From assembly GCF_000376825.1 (NCBI RefSeq), contig NZ_AQXW01000002.1, positions 124,001-188,000 on the forward strand: DNA of 64,000 nucleotides. The letters are read 5' to 3'. Position numbers and translations under genes: made by a program. The notes beneath the pieces were generated by a model. That model saw nothing but the letters and a program-made list of their open reading frames with translations. It was not told the DNA's origin and did no database searches. Position 1 is the first letter of the stretch. Each line of letters opens with the position of its first letter. Source of the DNA: Demetria terragena DSM 11295. Its GTDB lineage: Bacteria; Actinomycetota; Actinomycetes; Actinomycetales; Dermatophilaceae. Below are positions 9,547 to 17,765 of the stretch, in pieces.

Positions 9547-10683
9547 ATGAGTCTGAGCGTTGAGCCCTGCCTGGACCCGACTGCGTGGGATGCCGAGGTC
9601 AATTCCGCTGGTGGGCACCCACTGCAGTTGTGGGGTTGGGGGGAGCTCAAAGCACGTTACGACTGGACCGCGCATCGCTACTTTGTGCGCGACGGGGCCG
9701 AGATCGTCGGTTCGGCGCAGGTGCTGCTTCGCAGGCTGCCGACTCCGCTTAAAAACCTTGCCTATGTTCCGCGCGGCCCGCAGGCCGCAGAAGGTGATCG
9801 TGCCCGGGTCCTGGCGGCGCTGTCTGCGCATGTCAAGGCCGAGCACGGTTCGGTCGCGCTATCGATCGAACCCGATTGGGCCGAGCCTTTTTCGCCGATG
9901 CCGAAGAAAGACGCAGGTCAGCTCACCGAGTCCGGGCTCTCGGTCGGGCCGACCGGCTGGCTCAAAGGGCTTGCCGATGTGGGTTTCGCTCGGTCGAACA
10001 ACACGGGCTTGATCCCCAGCACCCTCATCGTCGATCTCACGCCAGACGAGGATGAGTTGATGAAGGGTCTCGGGTCCTCAACTCGGCAAAACGTCCGAAA
10101 GTCTTTTCGTGCTGAGAACGTGCGCTTTGGGCTAGTGACGGAGCAGGCTGACCTCGACCAGATCCTCGCAATCAACCGAGAGACGGCACGTCGCGCCGAC
10201 TTCGCTGTGCATAGCGATGACTACCACGCTGCGATTCGCGACTTGCTCGGCGACCGATCCCAACTTCTGGCGGCCTGGGAGGGCCAAGAGGTGGTCGCAT
10301 TCGTCTGGTTGGTGGTGTCAGATACGACCGCGTTCGAGCTTTACGGCGGAGTGAACCAGCGGGGCATGAAGTTGCGCCTCAACTACGGGCTGAAGTTCCA
10401 TGCCATGACCCATGTCAAGGCGCAAGGCGTGCATCGATATGACTTCAATGGCCTTCTCAACGATGGGATTTCGGACTTCAAGCGGCAGTTCGCCAAGCAT
10501 GAGGATCGACTGATCGGAACCTGGGACAAGCCGCTGTCCCCGTTCTATCCAGCATTCGCCAAGGCGTTGCCGATGGTGCGGCGTGGACTCAAGAAGGGCG
10601 TACCCGCGCTGAAGTCCGCGGCCGCCAACCCCAAGGGCACGATGCAGGCGTTGCGGTCAGCCCGCGCGGCACGGCGGGCTTAA
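9547..10683 (+). CDS. FemAB-like peptidyltransferase (GNAT fold)
   Basis: A 378-residue protein with two GNAT-like halves, as in the FemA/FemB/FmhB family. 'HPLQLWGWGELKARYDW' near residue 25, 'NLAYVPRGPQ' near 74, 'SSTRQNVRKSFR' near 178 and 'YDFNGLLNDGISDFKRQF' near 297 are the family's conserved blocks. Such enzymes transfer amino acids from aminoacyl-tRNA to lipid II to build the interpeptide bridge of peptidoglycan. A direct role in cross-bridge synthesis is inferred. The basic C-terminal tail (rich in Arg/Lys/Ala) could contact the membrane or tRNA. The gene ends two bases from convergent ppgK. Confidence 0.85.
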   Translation: MSLSVEPCLDPTAWDAEVNSAGGHPLQLWGWGELKARYDWTAHRYFVRDGAEIVGSAQVLLRRLPTPLKNLAYVPRGPQAAEGDRARVLAALSAHVKAEHGSVALSIEPDWAEPFSPMPKKDAGQLTESGLSVGPTGWLKGLADVGFARSNNTGLIPSTLIVDLTPDEDELMKGLGSSTRQNVRKSFRAENVRFGLVTEQADLDQILAINRETARRADFAVHSDDYHAAIRDLLGDRSQLLAAWEGQEVVAFVWLVVSDTTAFELYGGVNQRGMKLRLNYGLKFHAMTHVKAQGVHRYDFNGLLNDGISDFKRQFAKHEDRLIGTWDKPLSPFYPAFAKALPMVRRGLKKGVPALKSAAANPKGTMQALRSARAARRA

Positions 10684-10684
10684 C

Positions 10685-11473
10685 CTAGGGGCGTACGGCG
10701 CCCTTGCCGGCCGCTCGGTCGTGCGCCTCGCGTGCTGCGCCCACGATGCCGGCCGCATTGAGCAACTGGGCCGGAACGATGGGCGTACGAATGTCCAAGC
10801 GTGGCAAGAACTTTCCGGACTTCTTTGACACTCCGCCGCCCACGACGAACAGGTCGGGCCAGAGCAGGAACTCCAGGTGCTGGTAGTAGCGCTCAAGGCG
10901 CTTGGACCACTCCTTGAAAGAGAGGTCCTCCCGCTCCCGCGCGCTATTGGCGGCGCGCTTCTCGGCGTTCTCGCCGTCCAACTCCAAATGCCCGAACTCG
11001 GTGTTCGGCTGGAGTACCCCATGATGAATCATGGCGCTCCCGATGCCGGTTCCGAGTGTCGTGACGATCACCAAGCCCTCCGTGAGGTCGGCCGCAGCGC
11101 CATAGTGCCATTCGCCGATCCCGGCAGCGTCGGCGTCATTCAAGACCGTGACATCGCGACCGAGACGCTGTTCTAGCGTGTCCTCGATGGGGTAATCCAG
11201 CCACGACCTGTCGATGTTGGCGGCGGTGCGCACAACACCGTTTTGCACCACGCCGGGAATGGTGATCCCGATGGCCTCGTCGCCAATCTGATCGGCAAAG
11301 TTATCGACGATCTCCTCGATGACCCCGGCCACCGCATCCGGTGTGGAGTTTTCCGGAGTGGGGATGCGCAGCCGCTCGTCAGCAAAATCGCCCTTCTCGA
11401 GATTGACCGGCGCGCCCTTGATGCCGGTTCCGCCAACATCGATGCCGAGCGGACGGTGTGGTGTGCTGGCCAT
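10685..11473 (-). CDS. ppgK: Polyphosphate glucokinase
   Basis: A 262-residue ROK-family kinase with 'GIDVGGTGIKGA' (phosphate loop, residue about 10), 'VLNDADAAGIGEWHYGA' (catalytic Asp), 'TLGTGIGSAMIH' and 'EFGHLELDG'. This set matches actinobacterial PpgK, which phosphorylates glucose with polyphosphate or ATP. The start is the ATG at 11473, since GAAGGAG lies just upstream; a GTG at 11488 would include that ribosome site. It is separated from map by a short gap on the same strand, so the two may be cotranscribed. Confidence 0.93.
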   Translation of the reverse strand: MASTPHRPLGIDVGGTGIKGAPVNLEKGDFADERLRIPTPENSTPDAVAGVIEEIVDNFADQIGDEAIGITIPGVVQNGVVRTAANIDRSWLDYPIEDTLEQRLGRDVTVLNDADAAGIGEWHYGAAADLTEGLVIVTTLGTGIGSAMIHHGVLQPNTEFGHLELDGENAEKRAANSAREREDLSFKEWSKRLERYYQHLEFLLWPDLFVVGGGVSKKSGKFLPRLDIRTPIVPAQLLNAAGIVGAAREAHDRAAGKGAVRP

Positions 11474-11516
11474 GGGTGACTCCTTCACGAAACAAGCAGG
11501 CTGCGGCGAGCGTACG

Positions 11517-12377
11517 TCAGGGTTGGGTCAGAATCTCAGGACCGGATTCGGTGATGAGAATGGTGTTTTCGAACTGAGCTGACCATTGACGGTCTTTGGT
11601 GACCGCGGTCCAGCCGTCATCCCACAGATCCCACTCTGGTGTTCCGAGGTTGAGCATCGGCTCGACGGTAAACGTCATGCCTGGTTCGATGACGTCGGTG
11701 TAGAGGGGCGCCGCGTCGTAGTGCGGGATCACCAGGCCGGAGTGAAAGGCGTCGCCAATGCCGTGCCCGGTGTAGTCGCGGACGACGCCGTAGCCGAAGC
11801 GGCGTGCATAGGACTCGATAACGCGGCCAATGATGTTGACCTGCCGCCCGGGCATCGCGGCCTTGATTCCCCGAAGCATGGCCTGCTTGGTGCGCTCGAC
11901 CAACTCGGTGACCTGCGGTTCGGCCTCGCCGACGATGAAGGTGGCGCAGTTGTCGCCGTGGACGCCGTTGATGAATGCGGTGATGTCGATTTTGACGATG
12001 TCGCCGTCCTGCAGCGGCCGGTCATCTGGGATGCCGTGGCAGACGACCTCGTTGACGGATGCGCACAGCGACTTGGGAAAGCCGCGGTATCCCAGCGTGG
12101 AGGGATAGGCGCCATGGTCCAGCAGAAATTCGTGGCCGACCCGGTCGAGATGGTCGGTAGTGACTCCCGGGACTGCCGCATCGCCAGCAGCCCGAAGGGC
12201 CTGGGCTGCAAGGCGCCCAGCGATGCGCATCTTGTCAATGGTCTCGGCGTCTTTGACGTCAGGCAGGCGCGGTGCGGGCGGCTCGTCGAGGCCGACGTAG
12301 GGCGGTCGAGTGATGCGATCCGGGACCGTTCGGAGCGGGCTCACGCGCCCCGGTCGGATGGGGGTGGAGGTCGGCAT
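11517..12377 (-). CDS. map: Methionine aminopeptidase, type I
   Basis: A 286-residue type I enzyme that removes the initiator Met from nascent proteins. The dinuclear metal ligands are visible: Asp in 'IDITAFINGVHGDNC' (two Asp), His in 'YTGHGIGDAFH', Glu in 'TFTVEPML' and Glu in 'AQFENTILIT'. The N-terminal about 40 residues ('TPIRPGRVSPLRTVP...') form the short extension seen in actinobacterial MetAP1c. The ATG at 12377 gives the normal length; an earlier frame start would run into the divergent promoter. Confidence 0.94.
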   Translation of the reverse strand: MPTSTPIRPGRVSPLRTVPDRITRPPYVGLDEPPAPRLPDVKDAETIDKMRIAGRLAAQALRAAGDAAVPGVTTDHLDRVGHEFLLDHGAYPSTLGYRGFPKSLCASVNEVVCHGIPDDRPLQDGDIVKIDITAFINGVHGDNCATFIVGEAEPQVTELVERTKQAMLRGIKAAMPGRQVNIIGRVIESYARRFGYGVVRDYTGHGIGDAFHSGLVIPHYDAAPLYTDVIEPGMTFTVEPMLNLGTPEWDLWDDGWTAVTKDRQWSAQFENTILITESGPEILTQP

Positions 12378-12400
12378 CCGGTGAGAGTACAAGGTGCGGC

Positions 12401-12430
12401 TTGACGCGGCGCTTGCCGCGCCACGATGAT
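12401..12430 (+). promoter_or_regulatory. Promoter of the carbohydrate operon
   Basis: TTGACG (12401-12406), an 18-bp spacer and GATGAT (12425-12430, four of six matches to TATAAT) lie in the map/kinase divergent region. The repeat operator begins at the next base, so it covers the transcription start. Confidence 0.55.
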
Positions 12431-12456
12431 ATCCAAGTAAATCCAACCAGATCCAA
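12431..12456. promoter_or_regulatory. Three direct repeats, candidate DeoR-family operator
   Basis: ATCCAA occurs at 12431, 12441 and 12451, exactly 10 bp apart (TTGGAT on the other strand). Direct repeats one helical turn apart are typical operators of DeoR/GlpR-family repressors, and the operon's last gene encodes one. Position right after the -10 suggests repression by blocking initiation. Confidence 0.65.
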
Positions 12457-12472
12457 CACAGGATGCGTGCGA

Positions 12473-13804
12473 ATGCAGGAGTTACTCGCCGGGCTTGACG
12501 TCGGAACCTCCTCAGTCAAGGTGGCGTTGGTGGACGCCGCCGGCGTGGAGGTCGCCCACAGCCGTCGACCGACGCAGTGGATTCGCACCCCCGATGGCGT
12601 CGAGGCTGATGCCGCCGCGATCCTGAGCGCGAGCCACGAAGCGCTGGAACTGGCGGTTAACCACGTGCCAGACGCCAGGATCGTCGCGGTGGGTGTGGCG
12701 AGCATGGCTGAGGCTGGTGTCCTGGTCGATCGCGACGGGAGGGTCCTGGCTCCCGTGATTGCCTGGCACGACCGGCGTGACGTTGCGCAACTCGACGACC
12801 TGGTGGCTCAACTCGGCGGGAGATCGTTCAGCCAGATGACGGGCCTGCCGGTGTGGACTCAATGGAGCCTGACCAAGCACCGGTGGATGGTCGACCACCT
12901 TCCGCAGGTACGAACGGCGGCCCGCAGATACGCCATCGCCGAGTGGGTGGTGCGTGGTCTCGGCGGAAATCCAGGCACCGAGTTGTCGCTCGCTTCGCGC
13001 ACGGGCTGGCTTGGGTTGCGCTCGAAGCAACTGTGGCCCGAGGCCGTGGAATGGTCTGGCGCGACCCCAAGCATCTTGGCTGACGTGGTCCCGGCCGGAA
13101 CTCCCGCTGGCACTATCGGGGTCGACCACCCTGTGTCGCAACTTCGGGGCGCCGTCCTGACTGTCGCCGGGCACGACCATCAAGCGGCCGCCGTCGGTGT
13201 GGGTGCGACGAGCGATCACGCCGAACTCGACTCCTGTGGAACGGCCGAGGCATTGGTGCGCACCATTCCGCCGGACCTGACGGAGGCCGCATTGGATGCT
13301 CTCACCGGCGCGGGCGTCACCGTCGGGTGGCACGTGGTCGCCGACCGGTGGAGTGTCTTAGGTGCCACCGAGGGCGGGTTGACACTGCAGACAGTCATGC
13401 AGCGGCTCGGCGTCGCTCGGGAACAGATGGCGGCTCTTGACGTCGAGGCGAACGGGCGGGGTTCATCACCCACCAGCATTCAGGTCGGCGCGTCCGGAGA
13501 CGAGGTGGTGATCGCCGGTTCTCAAGAGCCCGCGGATGTCTGGTCGGCTGCCATCCGCACCGTGACCGATCAGGCTCACGCGCTGAGCGAGACCATCAGT
13601 CGGGCGGCCGGTCCGCGCGGTCGTCTCGTGGTCACAGGGGGATGGTCGAACAGCGCGGCACTCATGGCCGCCAAGCGCGCCGCATTCGGGCCAGTGGACC
13701 GGGTCGCGGTGACCGAAGCGGGCGCGAGAGGCGCCGCTCTCATGGCTGGCCTGGCGGCCGGGACGTACGCCCGCCCGAGCGACTTTCCCGTCGCCGAGGG
13801 CTGA
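12473..13804 (+). CDS. FGGY-family carbohydrate kinase
   Basis: A 443-residue kinase of the FGGY family (usually 480-520, so on the short side). 'AGLDVGTSSVKVALVD' at the N-terminus is the ATP phosphate motif, 'IAWHDRRD' near residue 100 carries the catalytic Asp region, and 'VVTGGWSNSAAL' near 380 is the C-terminal FGGY signature region. It phosphorylates a sugar or polyol in the cytoplasm. It is the first gene of an operon with an aldolase, a PfkB kinase and two dehydrogenases, so a ketose is the likely substrate. ATG 12473 lies after AGGA at 12460; GTG 12467 is an alternative. Confidence 0.82.
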   Translation: MQELLAGLDVGTSSVKVALVDAAGVEVAHSRRPTQWIRTPDGVEADAAAILSASHEALELAVNHVPDARIVAVGVASMAEAGVLVDRDGRVLAPVIAWHDRRDVAQLDDLVAQLGGRSFSQMTGLPVWTQWSLTKHRWMVDHLPQVRTAARRYAIAEWVVRGLGGNPGTELSLASRTGWLGLRSKQLWPEAVEWSGATPSILADVVPAGTPAGTIGVDHPVSQLRGAVLTVAGHDHQAAAVGVGATSDHAELDSCGTAEALVRTIPPDLTEAALDALTGAGVTVGWHVVADRWSVLGATEGGLTLQTVMQRLGVAREQMAALDVEANGRGSSPTSIQVGASGDEVVIAGSQEPADVWSAAIRTVTDQAHALSETISRAAGPRGRLVVTGGWSNSAALMAAKRAAFGPVDRVAVTEAGARGAALMAGLAAGTYARPSDFPVAEG

Positions 13805-13861
13805 GACGCGTCATGAATTTGCCTGTCGAATCTTCTGGACATTACCGAGAAGGAGCCTTTG

Positions 13862-14707
13862 ATGGCCCTCGTCACGACCGCTGAGATCATCGACACCGCT
13901 CGCGCTGCGGGTCAGGGCGTCGGTGCCTTCAACGTGATCACCCTCGAGCACGCCGAAGCCATTGCCGACGGAGCGCGCGAGGCGCAACAGCCCGCGATTC
14001 TGCAAATTAGTGAGAATGCGATCCGCTTTCACGGCGGTCGGCTACGGCCCTTGACCGCTGCGGTCGCCACGCTCGCCCAGGAGTCACGGGCCAGCCTGGC
14101 CGTGCACCTGGATCACATCCAGGACGAGTCCTTGCTGCACCAAGCAGCAGGAACGGGCATCAGTTCGGTGATGTACGACGGGTCCACCCTCGAGTACCGC
14201 GAAAACGTTGCCACCACTCGCGAGGCCGCTAGCTGGGGTGCCGAGCACGACATCTGGATCGAAGCTGAGCTCGGCAAGATCGGCGGAAAGGACGGAGCAC
14301 ACGCGCCCGGGGTGCGCACCGATCCGGCCGAAGCCGTTGAGTTCGTCCGGGCCACAGGCGTGAACGCGCTCGCCGTCGCGGTGGGCAGTTCCCACGCGAT
14401 GCTGGACCGTACGGCGACACTCGACCTTGACCTCATTGGACGGCTCGCGGCAGCGTTGCCCGTCCCACTCGTACTGCACGGATCCTCAGGAGTGCCCGAC
14501 GAGACGCTCGCCGCGGCAGTGCGGGCAGGCATGGTGAAGATCAATGTCGGCACCGCCCTCAATATCGCCTTCACGGGGGCGGTTCGTCAGACACTGGGCC
14601 ACGATGAGTCGATCGTCGATCCGCGCAAGTATCTTCTGCCGGGTCGAGAAGCCATGGCCGCCGAGGTAGCGCGCCTCCTGAGCATTATCGGGATGGCCGC
14701 ACGGTGA
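13862..14707 (+). CDS. Class II ketose-bisphosphate aldolase (GatY/KbaY/Fba-like)
   Basis: A 281-residue zinc-dependent aldolase with the size of GatY/KbaY. Zinc and catalytic residues appear in 'VHLDHIQDE' (Asp-His, about residue 82), 'GSSHAM' (His, about 179) and 'LVLHGSSGVPDE' (His, about 206). The phosphate-binding 'INVGTALNIAF' follows. It splits a ketose 1,6-bisphosphate into DHAP and glyceraldehyde 3-phosphate; tagatose and fructose bisphosphates are the usual substrates. AAGGAG precedes the ATG at 13862. It overlaps the next gene by GTGA. Confidence 0.88.
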   Translation: MALVTTAEIIDTARAAGQGVGAFNVITLEHAEAIADGAREAQQPAILQISENAIRFHGGRLRPLTAAVATLAQESRASLAVHLDHIQDESLLHQAAGTGISSVMYDGSTLEYRENVATTREAASWGAEHDIWIEAELGKIGGKDGAHAPGVRTDPAEAVEFVRATGVNALAVAVGSSHAMLDRTATLDLDLIGRLAAALPVPLVLHGSSGVPDETLAAAVRAGMVKINVGTALNIAFTGAVRQTLGHDESIVDPRKYLLPGREAMAAEVARLLSIIGMAAR

Positions 14708-15699
14708 GCGAGGACAACGCACCCGCATCGATCATCACGGTGACGGCCAATCCTGGCTTGGACCTGACGTACACGATGGGCGTGGATGGCGGAGAAGACG
14801 CCGACCTGCGCCGAGCGCAATCGTCGACCTTGGAGGCGAGTGGCAAAGGCATCAACGTCTCGCGCGCATTGACCGCGGTGGGCGTGCCGACGGTCGCGGT
14901 TCTCCCGGTTGGCGGGGCCACCGGACGGTGCCTGGTCGATCTTCTGGATGCGGACGGGGTGGCCTACCGGGCCGCAGCGCAGGGGGCCTGGACGCGGATC
15001 AATACCTCGGTACTAGCCGCCGACCAGAGTGTCAGCAAGGTCAACGGTTCCGGCGGCGTCCTTGAAGAGCATGAGCAGGAGCGCCTTCTATCGGAAGTCG
15101 ACCAGGCCCTGAGTGACACTGGTGCCACTGGCCGGCGGTCGTGGCTGGTGGTGTGCGGCTCTCTTCCACCAGGTGCCACGTCAGAGCTGGTGCGCGAGCT
15201 CGTACGCTTGGCGCGCCGCCACGAATTCAGTTGTGCGGTGGACCTTTCCGGAGACGCACTACGTGTGGCGCTGCAGGAGGGTGTGGACTTGGCCGCTCCG
15301 AACCAAGCCGAACTTGGCGCGGTGAGTTCCGCGGTGGCGGCCTCGGCAACGCCGACTGAGCTAGCCGACGCCGCGCACGCGCTCGCTGTGGATCACGGCA
15401 CCCGGCTCCTGGTCACCCTCGGGGCCGATGGGGCGCTGTATGCCGACGGCGAGCGGGTGCTGTTCGGCAGCGCTCCCGCGCTCCAGCCCATCAACACAGC
15501 CGGCGCTGGCGATGCACTGCTGGCCGGCTGGTTCGCTGATGGCGGCGCGACGGAGGAACGACTCGCTCGAGCGGTGCGATGGGGCAGGTCTGCCTGCCTC
15601 TCGCCGACCACGGTCGACGAGCGACCCGGCCTCCGCGACGATGCCGAGGTGCGAGTCCTCACAGTCGGCCCCACTCCACGACAGAAGGTGAACCCATGA
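14704..15699 (+). CDS. PfkB-family sugar phosphate kinase (1-phosphofructokinase/tagatose-6-P kinase type)
   Basis: A 331-residue ribokinase-fold protein starting at a GTG that overlaps the aldolase stop. 'TVTANPGLDLTY' at the N-terminus and 'ASGKGINVSRAL' near residue 46 are the FruK/LacC-type substrate motifs. 'PINTAGAGDALLAGWFA' near 263 is the anion-hole and catalytic Asp signature. It should phosphorylate a ketose monophosphate to a bisphosphate, feeding the aldolase next to it. Which phosphate isomer it uses cannot be read from the sequence. Confidence 0.86.
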   Translation: MSEDNAPASIITVTANPGLDLTYTMGVDGGEDADLRRAQSSTLEASGKGINVSRALTAVGVPTVAVLPVGGATGRCLVDLLDADGVAYRAAAQGAWTRINTSVLAADQSVSKVNGSGGVLEEHEQERLLSEVDQALSDTGATGRRSWLVVCGSLPPGATSELVRELVRLARRHEFSCAVDLSGDALRVALQEGVDLAAPNQAELGAVSSAVAASATPTELADAAHALAVDHGTRLLVTLGADGALYADGERVLFGSAPALQPINTAGAGDALLAGWFADGGATEERLARAVRWGRSACLSPTTVDERPGLRDDAEVRVLTVGPTPRQKVNP

Positions 15700-16712
15700 A
15701 GGCGGCTGTTGTCACCACACCGGGGAATATCTCGATTGAGTCGATTCCGGACCCAACTCCAGGGTCGGGTGAAGTTGTCGTCGAGGTTGCCGCGTGCGGA
15801 GTGTGCGGCACTGATCTGCACATCTTCGACGGTGAGTTCGCGCCACGCTTCCCGATCGTGCCCGGGCACGAGTTCGCCGGAGTGGTGGTAGCTCTCGGCG
15901 CCGACGTCTCGTTCATCACGGAGGGAGATCGTGTCGCGGTCGATCCGTCATTGCCGTGCCATGCTTGCCGCTACTGTCGGCAAGGGCGAAGCAATCTCTG
16001 CGACAACTGGGCAGCGATCGGTGTGACCGCTGATGGCGGCGCCGCACAGTATGCCGTTGCGCCACAAGGGAATTGCGTGCGCATTCCCGAGGCGGCACGT
16101 CTGGAGGACTTCGCCCTGGTGGAGCCGTTGGCCTGCGCGATCAGCGGCATGGACGCACTCCCACGCCGACCCTCTGAGCACTACCTGATCTATGGGGCGG
16201 GCACGATGGGTGTTCTGATCGCTGGCATGGCGCGTACCTCGGGAGCGGCTTCCGTCACCGTGGTCGAGCCGCGCGCTGAGCGCCGGCTCGGCGTGGAGTC
16301 CCTGACCGGTGCAGATCTAGCCGTGGCGTCGTCGGATGAGGCTGATCGTCGCGATTGGGACACGGTCATTGATTGCACCGGAGTTGCGGCGGCCATCGAG
16401 GACGGGCTGTCTCGGGTCGCCAAGGGCGGCACGTACTTGCAATTTGGCGTGCCGCACACCGGAACTCGCGTCGAGATTGATCCTCATCGCGTCTATCAGC
16501 ATGAGATCACCATTGCCGGATCGATGTCGGTGCGGAACAGTTTTGAGCGTGCTGTCGACCTACTCAGTCATGGCGCCCTTGATCCCCGCCGCATCATCAC
16601 CGCAGAGTTTGCCCTCGAGGAATACCGCAGTGCCCTCGAGGCGGTGCGCTCCGGTCAAGGTCTGAAAACCCAGGTCATCGCCACCGGCACGCCCCCACGC
16701 AGCATCGACTAG
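15696..16712 (+). CDS. Zinc-dependent alcohol/polyol dehydrogenase (MDR)
   Basis: A 338-residue medium-chain dehydrogenase; ATG overlaps the previous stop (ATGA). Catalytic zinc ligands: Cys in 'CGVCGTD' (residue 37) and His-Glu in 'PGHEFAG'. The structural zinc loop 'CHACRYCRQGRSNLC' has all four cysteines. 'YGAGTMGVL' is the NAD(P)-binding turn. It resembles the sorbitol/threonine dehydrogenase group and probably oxidises a polyol to a ketose, with NAD as the likely acceptor. Cotranscribed with the kinases and aldolase. Confidence 0.85.
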   Translation: MKAAVVTTPGNISIESIPDPTPGSGEVVVEVAACGVCGTDLHIFDGEFAPRFPIVPGHEFAGVVVALGADVSFITEGDRVAVDPSLPCHACRYCRQGRSNLCDNWAAIGVTADGGAAQYAVAPQGNCVRIPEAARLEDFALVEPLACAISGMDALPRRPSEHYLIYGAGTMGVLIAGMARTSGAASVTVVEPRAERRLGVESLTGADLAVASSDEADRRDWDTVIDCTGVAAAIEDGLSRVAKGGTYLQFGVPHTGTRVEIDPHRVYQHEITIAGSMSVRNSFERAVDLLSHGALDPRRIITAEFALEEYRSALEAVRSGQGLKTQVIATGTPPRSID

Positions 16713-16742
16713 AGCAGCATCCACGAGAGAAGAGGGACATCC

Positions 16743-17765
16743 ATGGCTGACATTCGGCGGATTGTGGTCGATCGCCACGGCGAGGTAGTGACCGAGCAGG
16801 CGACCATGCCCGAACCCGGCCCACAGGAGGTACGGGTCCGTACGGTGCTCGTGGGAGTCTGCGGGTCGGACACCCACGCTCAGCACGGACGCCACCCACA
16901 TGTCCCGCTGCCCTATGCGCCCGGGCATGAGGTCCTGGGCATCGTGGACGCGGTGGGGGAGCAGGTCACCGACTTTTCTCCCGGGCAGCGCGTGACGGTC
17001 GAGCCGACACTGCCCTGCTGGGATTGCAAGCAGTGCCGGGGCGGGGATGAGAATCTCTGCGAGAACCTCAAGTTCTTCGGCTGCGGCCACGAGCAGGGTG
17101 GAATGGCGCAACTGTTCACCATTGCGGCTAGGCGCTTGCACCACGTCCCGGACGAGCTCGACGATCACACCGCAGCGCTGATCGAACCACTGTCGACGCC
17201 AGTCCATGCCGTCCGAATCGCCGGACCGTTGGAGGGGCGCAGCGTGGCGATCATCGGTGGCGGAACCATCGGCCTCCTCACGCTCGCGGCCGCACGTGCA
17301 GCGGGCGCGCGGCGGGTTGTGCTGACCGACCCACTTGCAGCCAAGCGCGCGCTCGCAGCGGAACTGGGAGCGGACGCAGTCGTCGACGCGGCGGCGCCAC
17401 ACGCGACCGCCCAGATACGTGCGGCTCTCGGCGAAAGCGCGGATGTGGTGTTCGACTGCGTGGCGATCACCCCCACGGTGGCCCAGGGCGTGGAGTTGGC
17501 CCGTAAGGGCGGAACCGTCGCGATCGTGGGCGTACCCACCGACGACCTCGTCGTGCCGTTGCCAATCGTCCAGGATGAGCAGATTCGCCTGCAGGGAAGC
17601 GCGACGTATGTCGCGCAAGACGTCCGCGCTGCAATCGAACTGCTGCAGTCAGGGGCGGTCCCCGCCGACCGCATAGTCACCTCCGAACGCCCGGAAGCGG
17701 AGGCAGCGCAGGCTTTTCGGGACGCGATAAGTGGCGAGCAGATCAAAGTCGTCATTCGGTGGTGA
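16743..17765 (+). CDS. Zinc-dependent alcohol/polyol dehydrogenase (MDR), second
   Basis: A 340-residue paralogue of the preceding enzyme with complete zinc sites: 'GVCGSDTH', 'PGHEVLG' and the four-Cys loop 'CWDCKQCRGGDENLC'. 'IGGGTIGLL' is the dinucleotide-binding turn. Its sequence is clearly divergent from the first dehydrogenase, so they probably act on different substrates or positions, for example successive oxidation and reduction that interconvert polyol and ketose. AGAAGAGGG lies before the ATG. It overlaps the DeoR gene by 7 bases. Confidence 0.85.
   Translation: MADIRRIVVDRHGEVVTEQATMPEPGPQEVRVRTVLVGVCGSDTHAQHGRHPHVPLPYAPGHEVLGIVDAVGEQVTDFSPGQRVTVEPTLPCWDCKQCRGGDENLCENLKFFGCGHEQGGMAQLFTIAARRLHHVPDELDDHTAALIEPLSTPVHAVRIAGPLEGRSVAIIGGGTIGLLTLAAARAAGARRVVLTDPLAAKRALAAELGADAVVDAAAPHATAQIRAALGESADVVFDCVAITPTVAQGVELARKGGTVAIVGVPTDDLVVPLPIVQDEQIRLQGSATYVAQDVRAAIELLQSGAVPADRIVTSERPEAEAAQAFRDAISGEQIKVVIRW

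Noticed and set aside
12401-12472. A longer FGGY kinase starting at TTG 12401.
   Set aside because: That codon is part of the TTGACG -35 box, and the extra residues do not match the family start.
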